DNA of 5,590 nucleotides. It comes from Bacteroidota bacterium (GTDB lineage: Bacteria; Bacteroidota; Bacteroidia; Chitinophagales; Chitinophagaceae). Every line of letters starts with the position of its first letter. The stretch's first letter is position 1. Made by a program: the position numbers and the translations under genes. The notes beneath the pieces were generated by a model. That model did not search any database and was not told the origin of the DNA. It worked only from the letters and a program-made list of their open reading frames with translations. Location: contig JAFDXS010000186.1 in the NCBI GenBank assembly GCA_018267795.1, positions 1 through 5,590 on the forward strand, read 5' to 3'. This document shows positions 1 to 5,173 of the stretch, one piece after another.

Positions 1-279
1 CACCAGCAGCTCTAGTTTCTCCTGTAGTGACGTCTGTTCATCTCTTAATATTTCCTTCACGCTATGCAAAAAGTTTTGCATAGTCTCCACCATTATTATA
101 TCAAACAGCTTTTCCTTACTCCTGAAGTAGTAGTTCAGCAATGCCAGGTTATAGCCTGCTTCCTCCGCTATATCCCTCGTTCTGGTAGCCGCATACCCCT
201 TCTGCAGAAACACCTTTCTTGCTGCTTCTTTTATTTTTTCTTCAGTGCTGCTGTTTTTTTCTATTGCTTCCTTCTTCAT
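1..279 (-). CDS. TetR/AcrR-family transcriptional regulator, N-terminal part (truncated by window edge)
   Basis: This is the first 93 codons of a TetR-type repressor; the rest lies beyond the left edge. The visible part contains the whole DNA-binding domain. A first helix (about residues 13-26) is followed by the family signature GYAATRTRDIAEEAG (28-42) and then by NYYFRSKEKLFDII (49-62), the YYxFxxKExL pattern typical of TetR proteins. The ligand-binding C-terminal domain is missing, so the inducer cannot be guessed. ATG at 279 is preferred over an in-frame GTG 12 bases upstream, because the predicted promoter would start transcription at about 285, which leaves the GTG outside the mRNA. There is no Shine-Dalgarno sequence, which is normal for Bacteroidota. 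The promoter carries palindromes that fit autorepression. In this phylum such genes often sit beside efflux operons, but nothing in this window shows that. The family assignment is firm. Confidence 0.93.
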   Translation of the reverse strand, partial: MKKEAIEKNSSTEEKIKEAARKVFLQKGYAATRTRDIAEEAGYNLALLNYYFRSKEKLFDIIMVETMQNFLHSVKEILRDEQTSLQEKLELLV

Positions 280-290
280 AATTATCAGCA

Positions 291-323
291 CAAATTTATA
301 ATTAAAATCATGATTTAAACAAA
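291..323 (-). promoter_or_regulatory. Bacteroidota-type promoter of the tetR-like gene
   Basis: Read on the minus strand, TTTG (320-323) is followed after 21 bases by TAAATTTG (291-298), a full match to the TTTG / TAnnTTTG promoter consensus of the Bacteroidota primary sigma factor with usual spacing. Transcription would start near 284-286, giving a leader of only about 6 bases before the ATG at 279. The spacer contains a 12-bp palindrome, so a bound repressor would block RNA polymerase. Confidence 0.65.
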
Positions 324-346
324 TAATTTAATCAATTGATTAAATT
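305..346. promoter_or_regulatory. Probable TetR operator: two palindromes
   Basis: A perfect 22-bp palindrome at 325-346 (core TTAATCAATTGATTAA) and a perfect 12-bp palindrome at 305-316 (AAATCATGATTT) share the half-sites AATCA and TGATT, with a spacer of 2 or 0 bases. Their centres are 25 bp apart. The small one lies inside the -33/-7 spacer of the tetR-like promoter and the large one directly upstream of its -33 element. TetR proteins bind such palindromes as dimers and usually regulate themselves. Which site is bound is inference. Confidence 0.6.
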
Positions 347-386
347 TACAAAATAACTGTAGCCTTAAGTCATATATTTTCAATTG

Positions 387-420
387 TTTGCATTTTATTA
401 TGGCTAAGTCACTAACTTTA
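387..420 (+). promoter_or_regulatory. Possible promoter of the receiver-protein gene
   Basis: TTTG (387-390) and TAACTTTA (413-420, seven of eight TAnnTTTG positions if the last base is ignored) are separated by 22 bases. This is close to the Bacteroidota consensus spacing. The predicted start near 425 leaves roughly a 12-base leader before the ATG at 437. The match is weaker than the divergent tetR-like promoter. Confidence 0.4.
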
Positions 421-436
421 TCTATCTAGTGCATGT

Positions 437-868
437 ATGCCAAACAGACCAATTATTATTATTGACGACGACAAGGACGACATTTTTTTTATTGAAAACA
501 TCGTCCGCCAATTAAATATTGAACGCGAGCTCGTAACATTCACTGATTGCCATAAGGCTTTGGCATACTTACAAAATGCACATAAGCCGCCATTTCTCAT
601 CTTTTGCGATATAAATATGCCTGTAATGAACGGAATCGAATTTCGTTCTGAGCTCTGCAAAGACGAAAAATTAATGCTTAAGTCCATTCCTTTTTTATTT
701 TTAACCACTTCCGTAAACAATCTTGAGGTAAAAGAAGCTTATGATCTCGCAGCCCAGGGGTACTTCAAAAAGCCTGATAGCGTATCAGAATATAAACAGC
801 TTATAAATAGCGTTATTTCTTATTGGACAGTCTGCGAACGTCCTCAAATGCTTAAAAGCACCGGATAA
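437..868 (+). CDS. Stand-alone response regulator receiver protein (CheY/Rcp1-like)
   Basis: A cytoplasmic phosphorelay receiver of 143 aa with no output domain. The acidic pocket is D11-D12 after strand beta1 (IIIIDDDKDD). The phospho-acceptor is D58 in FCDINMPVMNG, the switch threonine is T90 in PFLFLTTS, and the conserved lysine is K112 before P113 (YFKKP). All catalytic residues of the family are present, so it should accept phosphate from a histidine kinase. The LTTS motif and small size resemble receivers that pair with phytochrome-like or hybrid kinases (Rcp1 type). It probably acts through protein-protein contact, not DNA binding. No kinase gene is visible here, so the partner is unknown. 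ATG 437 is chosen because the nearby ATG at 433 is in another frame and no in-frame start precedes it. There is no Shine-Dalgarno sequence. Confidence 0.93.
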   Translation: MPNRPIIIIDDDKDDIFFIENIVRQLNIERELVTFTDCHKALAYLQNAHKPPFLIFCDINMPVMNGIEFRSELCKDEKLMLKSIPFLFLTTSVNNLEVKEAYDLAAQGYFKKPDSVSEYKQLINSVISYWTVCERPQMLKSTG

Positions 869-869
869 G

Positions 870-977
870 CTATTCACTTCCCGTATCCTGGTATTCTTTT
901 CTCTTAGCCACTTTACTGCTGTTTAGCGTTCCTTGCGTCGCACTACGTCTTGTATTCCTATTCGTCTTATTTGCCAT
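870..977 (-). CDS. Possible small basic protein of 35 aa, unknown function
   Basis: An open frame of 35 codons with ATG at 977 and TAG at 870-872. It starts MANKTNRNTRRSATQG and ends AKRKEYQDTGSE: rich in K, R, N, T and S, no hydrophobic stretch, no cysteine. The composition resembles small nucleic-acid-associated or disordered bacterial proteins, but no family is recognised. It is convergent with the receiver gene, the two stops being one base apart (868 and 870), and it fills most of the gap before the AraC gene. No convincing promoter or ribosome binding site is seen; a CAAAAATC-type -7 element on the minus strand (988-995) is a poor match. It may be real or a chance ORF. Confidence 0.33.
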   Translation of the reverse strand: MANKTNRNTRRSATQGTLNSSKVAKRKEYQDTGSE

Positions 978-1005
978 TACGTCATTGCAAAAATCAAACA
1001 AAATG

Positions 1006-1032
1006 TTGAATTTTATTTTATTACTATATTTG
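1006..1032 (+). promoter_or_regulatory. Probable promoter of the AraC-family gene
   Basis: TATATTTG at 1025-1032 is a full match to the Bacteroidota -7 element TAnnTTTG. TTG at 1006-1008 may serve as the -33 element, with a 16-base spacer, slightly short. The predicted start near 1037-1039 supports ATG 1052 as the translation start and argues against the in-frame TTG at 1037. Confidence 0.5.
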
Positions 1033-1047
1033 CATTTTGCAAATTGA
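1025..1047. promoter_or_regulatory. Inverted GCAAAT sites over the AraC-gene promoter (possible autoregulatory operator)
   Basis: ATTTGCA (1028-1034) and TGCAAAT (1038-1044) form a perfect 7-bp inverted repeat with a 3-base spacer, overlapping the -7 element. The bottom strand reads GCAAATATA (1033 to 1025), eight of nine bases of the GCAAATATC repeat found before the SDR gene. The top strand contains the 11-mer ATTTTGCAAAT (1034-1044), which recurs exactly at 1997-2007. Binding here would cover the promoter, so repression by the AraC protein itself is the likely effect; this is inference. Confidence 0.5.
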
Positions 1048-1051
1048 CGTT

Positions 1052-1981
1052 ATGAAGACAGCCACAATTCAGGAGTTTTATAAAGAAGGCCCTTTTGCTT
1101 CAGACAAAGAGCTGAACCAATTACTGCCGGATGGTATCAATAAAGAAATAGGGCACTTCAATGTCTTTAGTATCGCAGATACATTAGAGAAAGTCAGCAA
1201 AAGCGGTGTTATGCCCTATAACCGCCGTGCGTACTATAAGATAAGCCTGATAATAGGCCGCAACAGAGCCGAATATGCTGATAAAACAATAGAGATAGAA
1301 AGAAGCGCGCTTCTCTTTGCCACCCCTAAGATCCCGTACAACTATGTGCCACAGGATATGGACCAGGCTGGCAATTTCTGCATATTCACAGACGATTTCC
1401 TGGTACATAGCAAGAGCGGCGTTGTGCTCGATGAGCTACCGATCTTTAGAGCTGGTGGCTATCCTGTCTTCCAGGTTTCGGCAGAAGAGGTGGAAGAGAT
1501 AAATGCTATTTTCAAAAAAATGCACAAGGAGCTGTCTTCAGACTATACATACAAGTATGATCTCTTACGCAATTATGTGCTTGAGCTCATCCACTACGGC
1601 CAAAAACTGCAGCCTGCCACTGCCTTACATGCCACACACAATGCTTCGGCACGTGTTTCCTCCTTATTTGCAGAGCTGCTGGAGCGCCAATTTCCCATCG
1701 AGTCTCCACAGCAAAGGCTAAAACTACGCACAGCTAAAGACTATGCTGAGCGCTTGTCTGTCCATGTCAATCATCTGAATAAAGTATTGAAAGAAAATAC
1801 AGGCAAAACCACTACAGAGCTTATTGGCAATCGCATTATACAGGAAGCTAAGATATTGCTGAAGCAAACGAATTGGAATATTTCAGAGATCGCATATAGC
1901 TTAGGCTTTGAAGAGGTAGCCCATTTTTCCAATTTTTTCAGAAGGCAAACGGCGTCTTCTCCCTTAGCTTTTCGTTCTTAG
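1052..1981 (+). CDS. AraC-family transcriptional regulator
   Basis: A DNA-binding regulator of 309 aa, usual length for AraC proteins with a sensor domain. Residues 30-150 look like the beta-rich cupin-type N-terminal domain (AYYKISLIIG at 60-69, LLFATPKIPYNYVP at 87-100), which normally binds a small effector. Residues about 225-309 form the double helix-turn-helix domain: first HTH around AKDYAERLSVHVNHLNKVLK (228-247), second around NISEIAYSLGFEEVAHFSNF (276-295), followed by FRRQTASSPLAFRS, a variant of the common FkkxxGxSPxxFR ending. ATG 1052 is chosen because the frame extends upstream only with a TTG (1037) lying at the predicted transcription start. The gene is followed 106 bases later by an SDR gene whose promoter carries two copies of a site also found in front of this gene, so the SDR gene is the probable target. 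The effector is unknown. Confidence 0.93.
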   Translation: MKTATIQEFYKEGPFASDKELNQLLPDGINKEIGHFNVFSIADTLEKVSKSGVMPYNRRAYYKISLIIGRNRAEYADKTIEIERSALLFATPKIPYNYVPQDMDQAGNFCIFTDDFLVHSKSGVVLDELPIFRAGGYPVFQVSAEEVEEINAIFKKMHKELSSDYTYKYDLLRNYVLELIHYGQKLQPATALHATHNASARVSSLFAELLERQFPIESPQQRLKLRTAKDYAERLSVHVNHLNKVLKENTGKTTTELIGNRIIQEAKILLKQTNWNISEIAYSLGFEEVAHFSNFFRRQTASSPLAFRS

Positions 1982-1996
1982 TCCATCATGATTTGA

Positions 1997-2031
1997 ATTT
2001 TGCAAATATCAGATTGATACGCGCAAATATC
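1997..2031 (+). promoter_or_regulatory. Tandem direct repeat GCAAATATC, likely AraC activator site for the SDR gene
   Basis: GCAAATATC occurs at 2002-2010 and again at 2023-2031, same orientation, 21 bp apart, which is two turns of the helix. The first copy is embedded in the 11-mer ATTTTGCAAAT shared with the AraC-gene promoter. AraC-family activators typically bind direct repeats about 21 bp apart next to the -35 region. The proximal copy ends 17 bases before the -7-like element of the SDR gene, just where the -33 element should be. Confidence 0.6.
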
Positions 2032-2048
2032 GAAAGCCCCTTTCGTCT

Positions 2049-2056
2049 CACCTTTG
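2049..2056 (+). promoter_or_regulatory. Probable -7 element of the SDR gene
   Basis: CACCTTTG matches TAnnTTTG except for the first base. No TTTG is found about 20 bases upstream; that place is taken by the proximal GCAAATATC repeat. A promoter without a -33 element fits dependence on an activator. Transcription would start near 2061-2063, leaving a leader of about 25 bases without a Shine-Dalgarno sequence. Confidence 0.45.
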
Positions 2057-2087
2057 TACTGTTAAGCAATAAAAAAACAAGTACAAA
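2053..2087. repeat. Inverted repeat TTTGTACT / AGTACAAA around the SDR leader
   Basis: Perfect 8-bp arms at 2053-2060 and 2080-2087 with a 19-base A-rich spacer. The left arm overlaps the -7 element and the right arm touches the ATG at 2088. Since the left arm lies at or before the predicted transcription start, it is more likely a DNA-level site or chance than an mRNA hairpin. Confidence 0.4.
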
Positions 2088-2846
2088 ATGAGTAACAAAA
2101 TAGCATTAGTAACAGGTGGCAGCCGTGGCCTGGGTAAAAACGCTGCATTAAGCCTCGCAAAGAAGGGTATTGACGTAATCCTTACCTACAACAGCAGAAA
2201 AGAAGACGCGCTGGCCGTAGTGGCAGAGATTGAAAAATTGGGCGCTAAAGCAGCGGCATTACAGTTAAACGCAGGCGACATAAAAAGCTTTGATGCCTTT
2301 TTCAACACCCTCACCGCAGTCCTGAAAAATACTTTCGCAACAAATCGTTTTGATTTCCTGATCAACAACGCTGGCATAGGCATCATGGCACCATTCGCAC
2401 AAACTACCGAAGAGCAATTCGACGAGCTTATGAATATTCATTTCAAAGGAGTTTATTTCCTTACGCAGAAAGCCTTGAACTTTATTAATGACGGTGGACG
2501 TATTATTAATATTTCCAGTGGTCTTGCACGTTTTTCTGTTGCTGGCGCTTCGGCTTATGCAAGCATGAAGGGAGCTATCGAAGTACTTTCCAGGTACATG
2601 GCCAAAGAACTTGGCACTCGTGGCATAGCAGTAAATGTAGTAGCACCTGGTGCTATAGAAACCGATTTTGGCGGCGGACGCACACGCGACAATGAGCAAG
2701 CCAAAGCATTTGTAACAAGTGTCACCGCCTTAGGCCGCCCTGGCTTACCAGACGACATCGGCGGGATAATATCATTCATGTGCACCGAAGAGGCCCGCTG
2801 GATAAACGCCCAGCGCATAGAAGCCTCAGGAGGTATGAACATTTAA
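2088..2846 (+). CDS. Short-chain dehydrogenase/reductase (SDR), classical type
   Basis: A cytoplasmic NAD(P)-dependent oxidoreductase of 252 aa, normal for classical SDRs. The Rossmann dinucleotide motif TGGSRGLG is at 9-16, NNAG at 93-96, the active-site asparagine probably at N116 (MNIHFKG), then S144, Y157 and K161 with the usual S-x12-Y-x3-K spacing (YASMK). The stretch PGAIETDF at 187-194 and the end ASGGMNI are also typical of the family. The basic residue after strand beta2 (YNSRKEDA, R37, K38) and R13 suggest preference for NADPH. The substrate cannot be read from the sequence; FabG-like 3-ketoacyl reductases and aldehyde or ketone reductases share these motifs, and generic annotation is safer. 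It stands downstream of an AraC-type regulator that probably activates it, which suggests an inducible role, for example handling an exogenous carbonyl compound (inference). A strong terminator follows. Confidence 0.94.
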   Translation: MSNKIALVTGGSRGLGKNAALSLAKKGIDVILTYNSRKEDALAVVAEIEKLGAKAAALQLNAGDIKSFDAFFNTLTAVLKNTFATNRFDFLINNAGIGIMAPFAQTTEEQFDELMNIHFKGVYFLTQKALNFINDGGRIINISSGLARFSVAGASAYASMKGAIEVLSRYMAKELGTRGIAVNVVAPGAIETDFGGGRTRDNEQAKAFVTSVTALGRPGLPDDIGGIISFMCTEEARWINAQRIEASGGMNI

Positions 2847-2865
2847 CATGAAACGAGAAATATTT

Positions 2866-2900
2866 AAAAAACCATTTTGCTAAAGCAAAATGGTTTTCTT
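2866..2900. terminator. Bidirectional rho-independent terminator
   Basis: The arms AAAACCATTTTGCT (2868-2881) and AGCAAAATGGTTTT (2884-2897) are perfectly complementary; sterically this gives a 13-bp stem with a TAAA loop. It is flanked by A's on the left and T's on the right, so it can stop transcription of the SDR gene from the left and of the NAD-kinase-like gene arriving on the minus strand from the right. Confidence 0.85.
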
Positions 2901-2963
2901 ATTCTTTAAGAGATATATTAGCATCATCTCCTTTATGCATTACAAATGCTAAAGCAAATTGCA

Positions 2964-3887
2964 TTAAGCAATAACTAATTGTACTTTTTCTTTTGCAACA
3001 CCTATAGTAACAATTGTACCGGCATTAAAATTTAAAAAATCAGCTTCTACCCCATCAGAGAAGATAATGCCATTAGATGGCATTAATGATTCTAGCACAA
3101 GTTCCTGCGCTTTATTAATTATACCCCCACAAACATTGATCTGCGTTTTTTTACTGAGGAAGGGTTCGCGCACTATAAACATCAGTTGTTCATTTTTAAG
3201 TTTGGGTTGCATTCGCTTTGCGCTGTTTTTTTCAATCATGTTACCGATGCTATAAATCATATTGAAAATAGAGCTTAACCACCCTGTTGTTCCTGATGGT
3301 GTTGATACTATTATTCCGGAAGAAGAATGTTCCTCATTATTTTTATTATATAATATTTTGTATCGAGCAGAAACATGCGAATTAACACCTATAAAGAGGT
3401 CATTAAAGGCTAGTAGTCTTTGCCCATCATTCAGTCGGGCTTCAGCTAGTATCACACTTTTTGTAGTATGTGTTTTGGCTATTACCTTCTCTACCTGGGG
3501 CAAAAAATTGGTAGGCTTAAATGGCAACAAAACACCATCATATCTTTTTTCATCCGGGTTTACTGCTATTATCGGTATATTATTTACATACTTCGCGGTA
3601 TTCGCTACCAACCCATCCTGCCCCACTACTATTACTACTTGCTTATCATTAAATAAAAATGATGGCAGAAATACTCTATCCACAATTTTATTTTTAATGA
3701 TATTAGATAGTTGACGTTGCATTGACGATAGCGACTGATGAAACATTTCATGCTCGGCTTCATAATCACTAAAATCACCTCCCGAATGCTCTATATAAAA
3801 TCTTGCCTGAGCAACTGTGTTAAACCTTTCAACAAGCAATTCAAGTCGTGTTTTATTCTTTATTATAATCGCATATTCAATTGCCAT
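2964..3887 (-). CDS. NAD-kinase-like protein (ATP-NAD kinase superfamily), second gene of SPFH operon
   Basis: A soluble protein of 307 aa with the layout of the NAD kinase / diacylglycerol kinase superfamily. Residues 84-100 (VVIVVGQDGLVANTAKY) match the GGDG nucleotide-binding loop, but read GQDG. They are followed by the IPIIAVNPD segment (104-112), FNDLFIGV (161-168) matching the N-E/D motif, STPSGTTGW (195-203) matching the STPTGSTAY loop, and SDGVEADFLNFNAGTIVTI (277-295) as the C-terminal beta strands. An N-terminal extension of about 80 residues contains a helical region (40-70). NAD kinases phosphorylate NAD at the 2' position with ATP; whether this divergent member does so is open. 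The ATG overlaps the SPFH stop codon as TAATG, and AAGAAGGGGG just before it is a possible Shine-Dalgarno sequence with 4-base spacing, so translation is probably coupled and the two proteins are likely made together. A housekeeping NAD kinase would not be expected in this context. Confidence 0.8.
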   Translation of the reverse strand: MAIEYAIIIKNKTRLELLVERFNTVAQARFYIEHSGGDFSDYEAEHEMFHQSLSSMQRQLSNIIKNKIVDRVFLPSFLFNDKQVVIVVGQDGLVANTAKYVNNIPIIAVNPDEKRYDGVLLPFKPTNFLPQVEKVIAKTHTTKSVILAEARLNDGQRLLAFNDLFIGVNSHVSARYKILYNKNNEEHSSSGIIVSTPSGTTGWLSSIFNMIYSIGNMIEKNSAKRMQPKLKNEQLMFIVREPFLSKKTQINVCGGIINKAQELVLESLMPSNGIIFSDGVEADFLNFNAGTIVTIGVAKEKVQLVIA

Positions 3888-4903
3888 TACGCCCCCTTCT
3901 TTTCATTGAGAATGGAGTCCAGCAGATCAGGGCTAATATTCAAGGTACCTATTTTACCTGCATTTTCAGCAAGTTGCCTGAATGCAAGTGATATATTAAA
4001 TCGAGGATCTGCGTTGTTATTCAGTGCAGTTAATACTTTCCAGTCTATTTCTTTATAAGGTTTTAAAGTAGTTTCTATTACATAGCCCTGCGTTTCGGCT
4101 TCTTTCCGTTCATTCTGTGTTTTTTGTTGCAGCAGCTCTTTGCGTTGGTTCTCCACTGCTATATCTGCTTGTAATAACATTTCTCTTAGCTTCCGGTCAT
4201 TTTCTGATTTTTGTATTTGCGCTTCCATTTTCTTTTCGTCTATCTGTTTCTTCTTTTCTTCTACTGCTATTTCAGTATTTAACTCACTTTCTTTTATTTT
4301 TCGCTCCTGCTCAACAGCAAAATTTCTGCGCTCATATATTGCCTGGTCTGCATCTTGTTGCAGGCGCTCTCTTGTCTCAGTCTCCAATGCCCTCGCCATT
4401 TCGGGTGTAGCCTTTACACCTAAAATGCTCACACTTAATATCTCAATACCCAAAATGGCAATCGCTTGAGATGCTTTCAGACCTTCTGTGATTTTAGCCT
4501 CAATTATTTTTGCAGAACGAATTGACTCCTTTAGTCCTAGACCATGAATAAATGCAGAAGTAGCTGTCTGTGCTTCATTAATAATTCTTTGATTCAGCTT
4601 CTCAGTATCATTTTTCTTATATACACCATTACCATCTACCGTAAAATCCAGCATTTCAGCCAATTGCTTGGGATTATTTATTTTATAGGTAACCTGCCCC
4701 TGTATTGTAATGCTTTGGTAATCATCGGTTGTTTCATTAAATATAAACGGAAGATCATTACTTCCTATTGGTATTGCCGAGATAGAGCTACTGGGTGCAA
4801 AATAAAAAAAGGAAAGCCCGCGACCTTCTTTTAAGACATTACCATTCTTATAATGAATGATATAAGTCATAGAATCAAACTTAATATATTTTAAGCCAAA
4901 CAT
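3887..4903 (-). CDS. SPFH/band 7 domain protein, no membrane anchor
   Basis: A 338-aa protein of the stomatin/prohibitin/flotillin/HflK (SPFH) superfamily. Residues about 5-165 form the SPFH domain (IPIGSNDLPFIFNETTDDYQ at 44-63, VTYKINNPKQLAEMLDF at 71-87, and the EILSVSILGVKATPEMARAL segment at 154-173). Residues about 170-278 are a long, highly charged coiled coil (ERRNFAVEQERKIKESELNT at 191-210). The C-terminal part (279-338) is globular, with KPYKEIDWK (281-289) and FNISLAFRQLAEN (302-314). Unlike stomatins and HflK there is no N-terminal hydrophobic segment or signal peptide, so it is probably a cytoplasmic oligomeric scaffold or peripherally attached. It is the first gene of a two-gene operon with an NAD-kinase-like protein. 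ATG 4903 is the natural start, giving MFGLKYIKFDSMTY. There is no Shine-Dalgarno sequence. A large inverted repeat lies 13 bases upstream. Confidence 0.88.
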   Translation of the reverse strand: MFGLKYIKFDSMTYIIHYKNGNVLKEGRGLSFFYFAPSSSISAIPIGSNDLPFIFNETTDDYQSITIQGQVTYKINNPKQLAEMLDFTVDGNGVYKKNDTEKLNQRIINEAQTATSAFIHGLGLKESIRSAKIIEAKITEGLKASQAIAILGIEILSVSILGVKATPEMARALETETRERLQQDADQAIYERRNFAVEQERKIKESELNTEIAVEEKKKQIDEKKMEAQIQKSENDRKLREMLLQADIAVENQRKELLQQKTQNERKEAETQGYVIETTLKPYKEIDWKVLTALNNNADPRFNISLAFRQLAENAGKIGTLNISPDLLDSILNEKKGA

Positions 4904-4916
4904 TTTTTCGGTTTTA

Positions 4917-4946
4917 TATTAATAACCTGATAACAGGTTATTAATA
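4917..4946. promoter_or_regulatory. 30-bp hyphenated palindrome between SPFH operon and divergent region
   Basis: TATTAATAACCTG (4917-4929) and CAGGTTATTAATA (4934-4946) are perfect 13-bp inverted arms around ATAA. It begins 14 bases upstream of the SPFH start codon and ends 8 bases before the ATG of the doubtful ORF at 4955. The position suits a dimeric regulator operator covering the SPFH promoter, or a hairpin in the mRNA leader; there is no T run, so it is not a normal terminator. No clear TAnnTTTG element is seen for the operon on the minus strand. On the plus strand TAGGTTTA (4945-4952) is a weak -7 match. Confidence 0.6.
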
Positions 4947-4954
4947 GGTTTATA

Positions 4955-5173
4955 ATGGATAAATATAATAACAAAACTGAACAAACTGTACACATTCCCT
5001 TGCTTACGAGGCCTTTAAAAAGAGGCTGGCGTCAGAGCTTTCACTGCGAAGGATGCAAAAGTCTCACAAAACATGAATATACTTCTCACCCTATCCTTTC
5101 TTTTGGCAAAAGAACAAGCACAACAATAAATTCCAATTCGCCTGGGCACGGTTATTATACACCTGCAGTATAA
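4955..5173 (+). CDS. Doubtful ORF of 72 aa, unknown
   Basis: An open frame starting MDKYNNKTEQTVHIPLL with a possible Cys/His cluster, HCEGC (about residues 30-34) followed by KHEYTSH, which could in principle hold a metal ion. No family is recognised, there is no signal peptide or membrane segment, and the end (GHGYYTPAV) is unremarkable. The only -7-like element (4945-4952) would start transcription at or after its ATG, which argues against it. It fills most of the 300-base space between the SPFH operon and the lipoprotein gene; apart from the palindrome upstream and two short inverted repeats, nothing else is seen there. It may simply be non-coding intergenic DNA. Confidence 0.25.
   Translation: MDKYNNKTEQTVHIPLLTRPLKRGWRQSFHCEGCKSLTKHEYTSHPILSFGKRTSTTINSNSPGHGYYTPAV
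5098..5114. repeat. Short inverted repeat TTCTTTTG-G-CAAAAGAA
   Basis: Perfect 8-bp arms (5098-5105 and 5107-5114) with a single central base. It lies inside the doubtful 72-codon frame, which is easier to explain if that stretch is intergenic. It could be a dimeric protein-binding site; the arms are too close for an RNA hairpin using all pairs. Confidence 0.4.

Noticed and set aside
64..318. 84-codon frame on the plus strand
   Set aside because: It is antisense to the TetR coding region and yields a phenylalanine-rich, low-complexity product without family features.
1037..1051. Five-codon upstream extension of the AraC protein starting at TTG 1037
   Set aside because: It starts with a rare TTG placed at the predicted transcription start and overlaps the inverted operator-like site; ATG 1052 gives a normal AraC protein.
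2186..2842. Three minus-strand frames inside the SDR gene
   Set aside because: The plus strand encodes an intact SDR with all motifs; the antisense products resemble nothing and are shadows.
3067..4834. Several plus-strand frames of 60-150 codons opposite the SPFH and NAD-kinase-like genes
   Set aside because: They are antisense to two well-supported genes; their hydrophobic look comes from the reverse complement of Lys/Glu-rich coiled-coil codons.
4917..4946. The large palindrome as a rho-independent terminator
   Set aside because: No T run follows on either strand, the stem is mostly A-T, and it lies upstream of the SPFH gene, not downstream of one.
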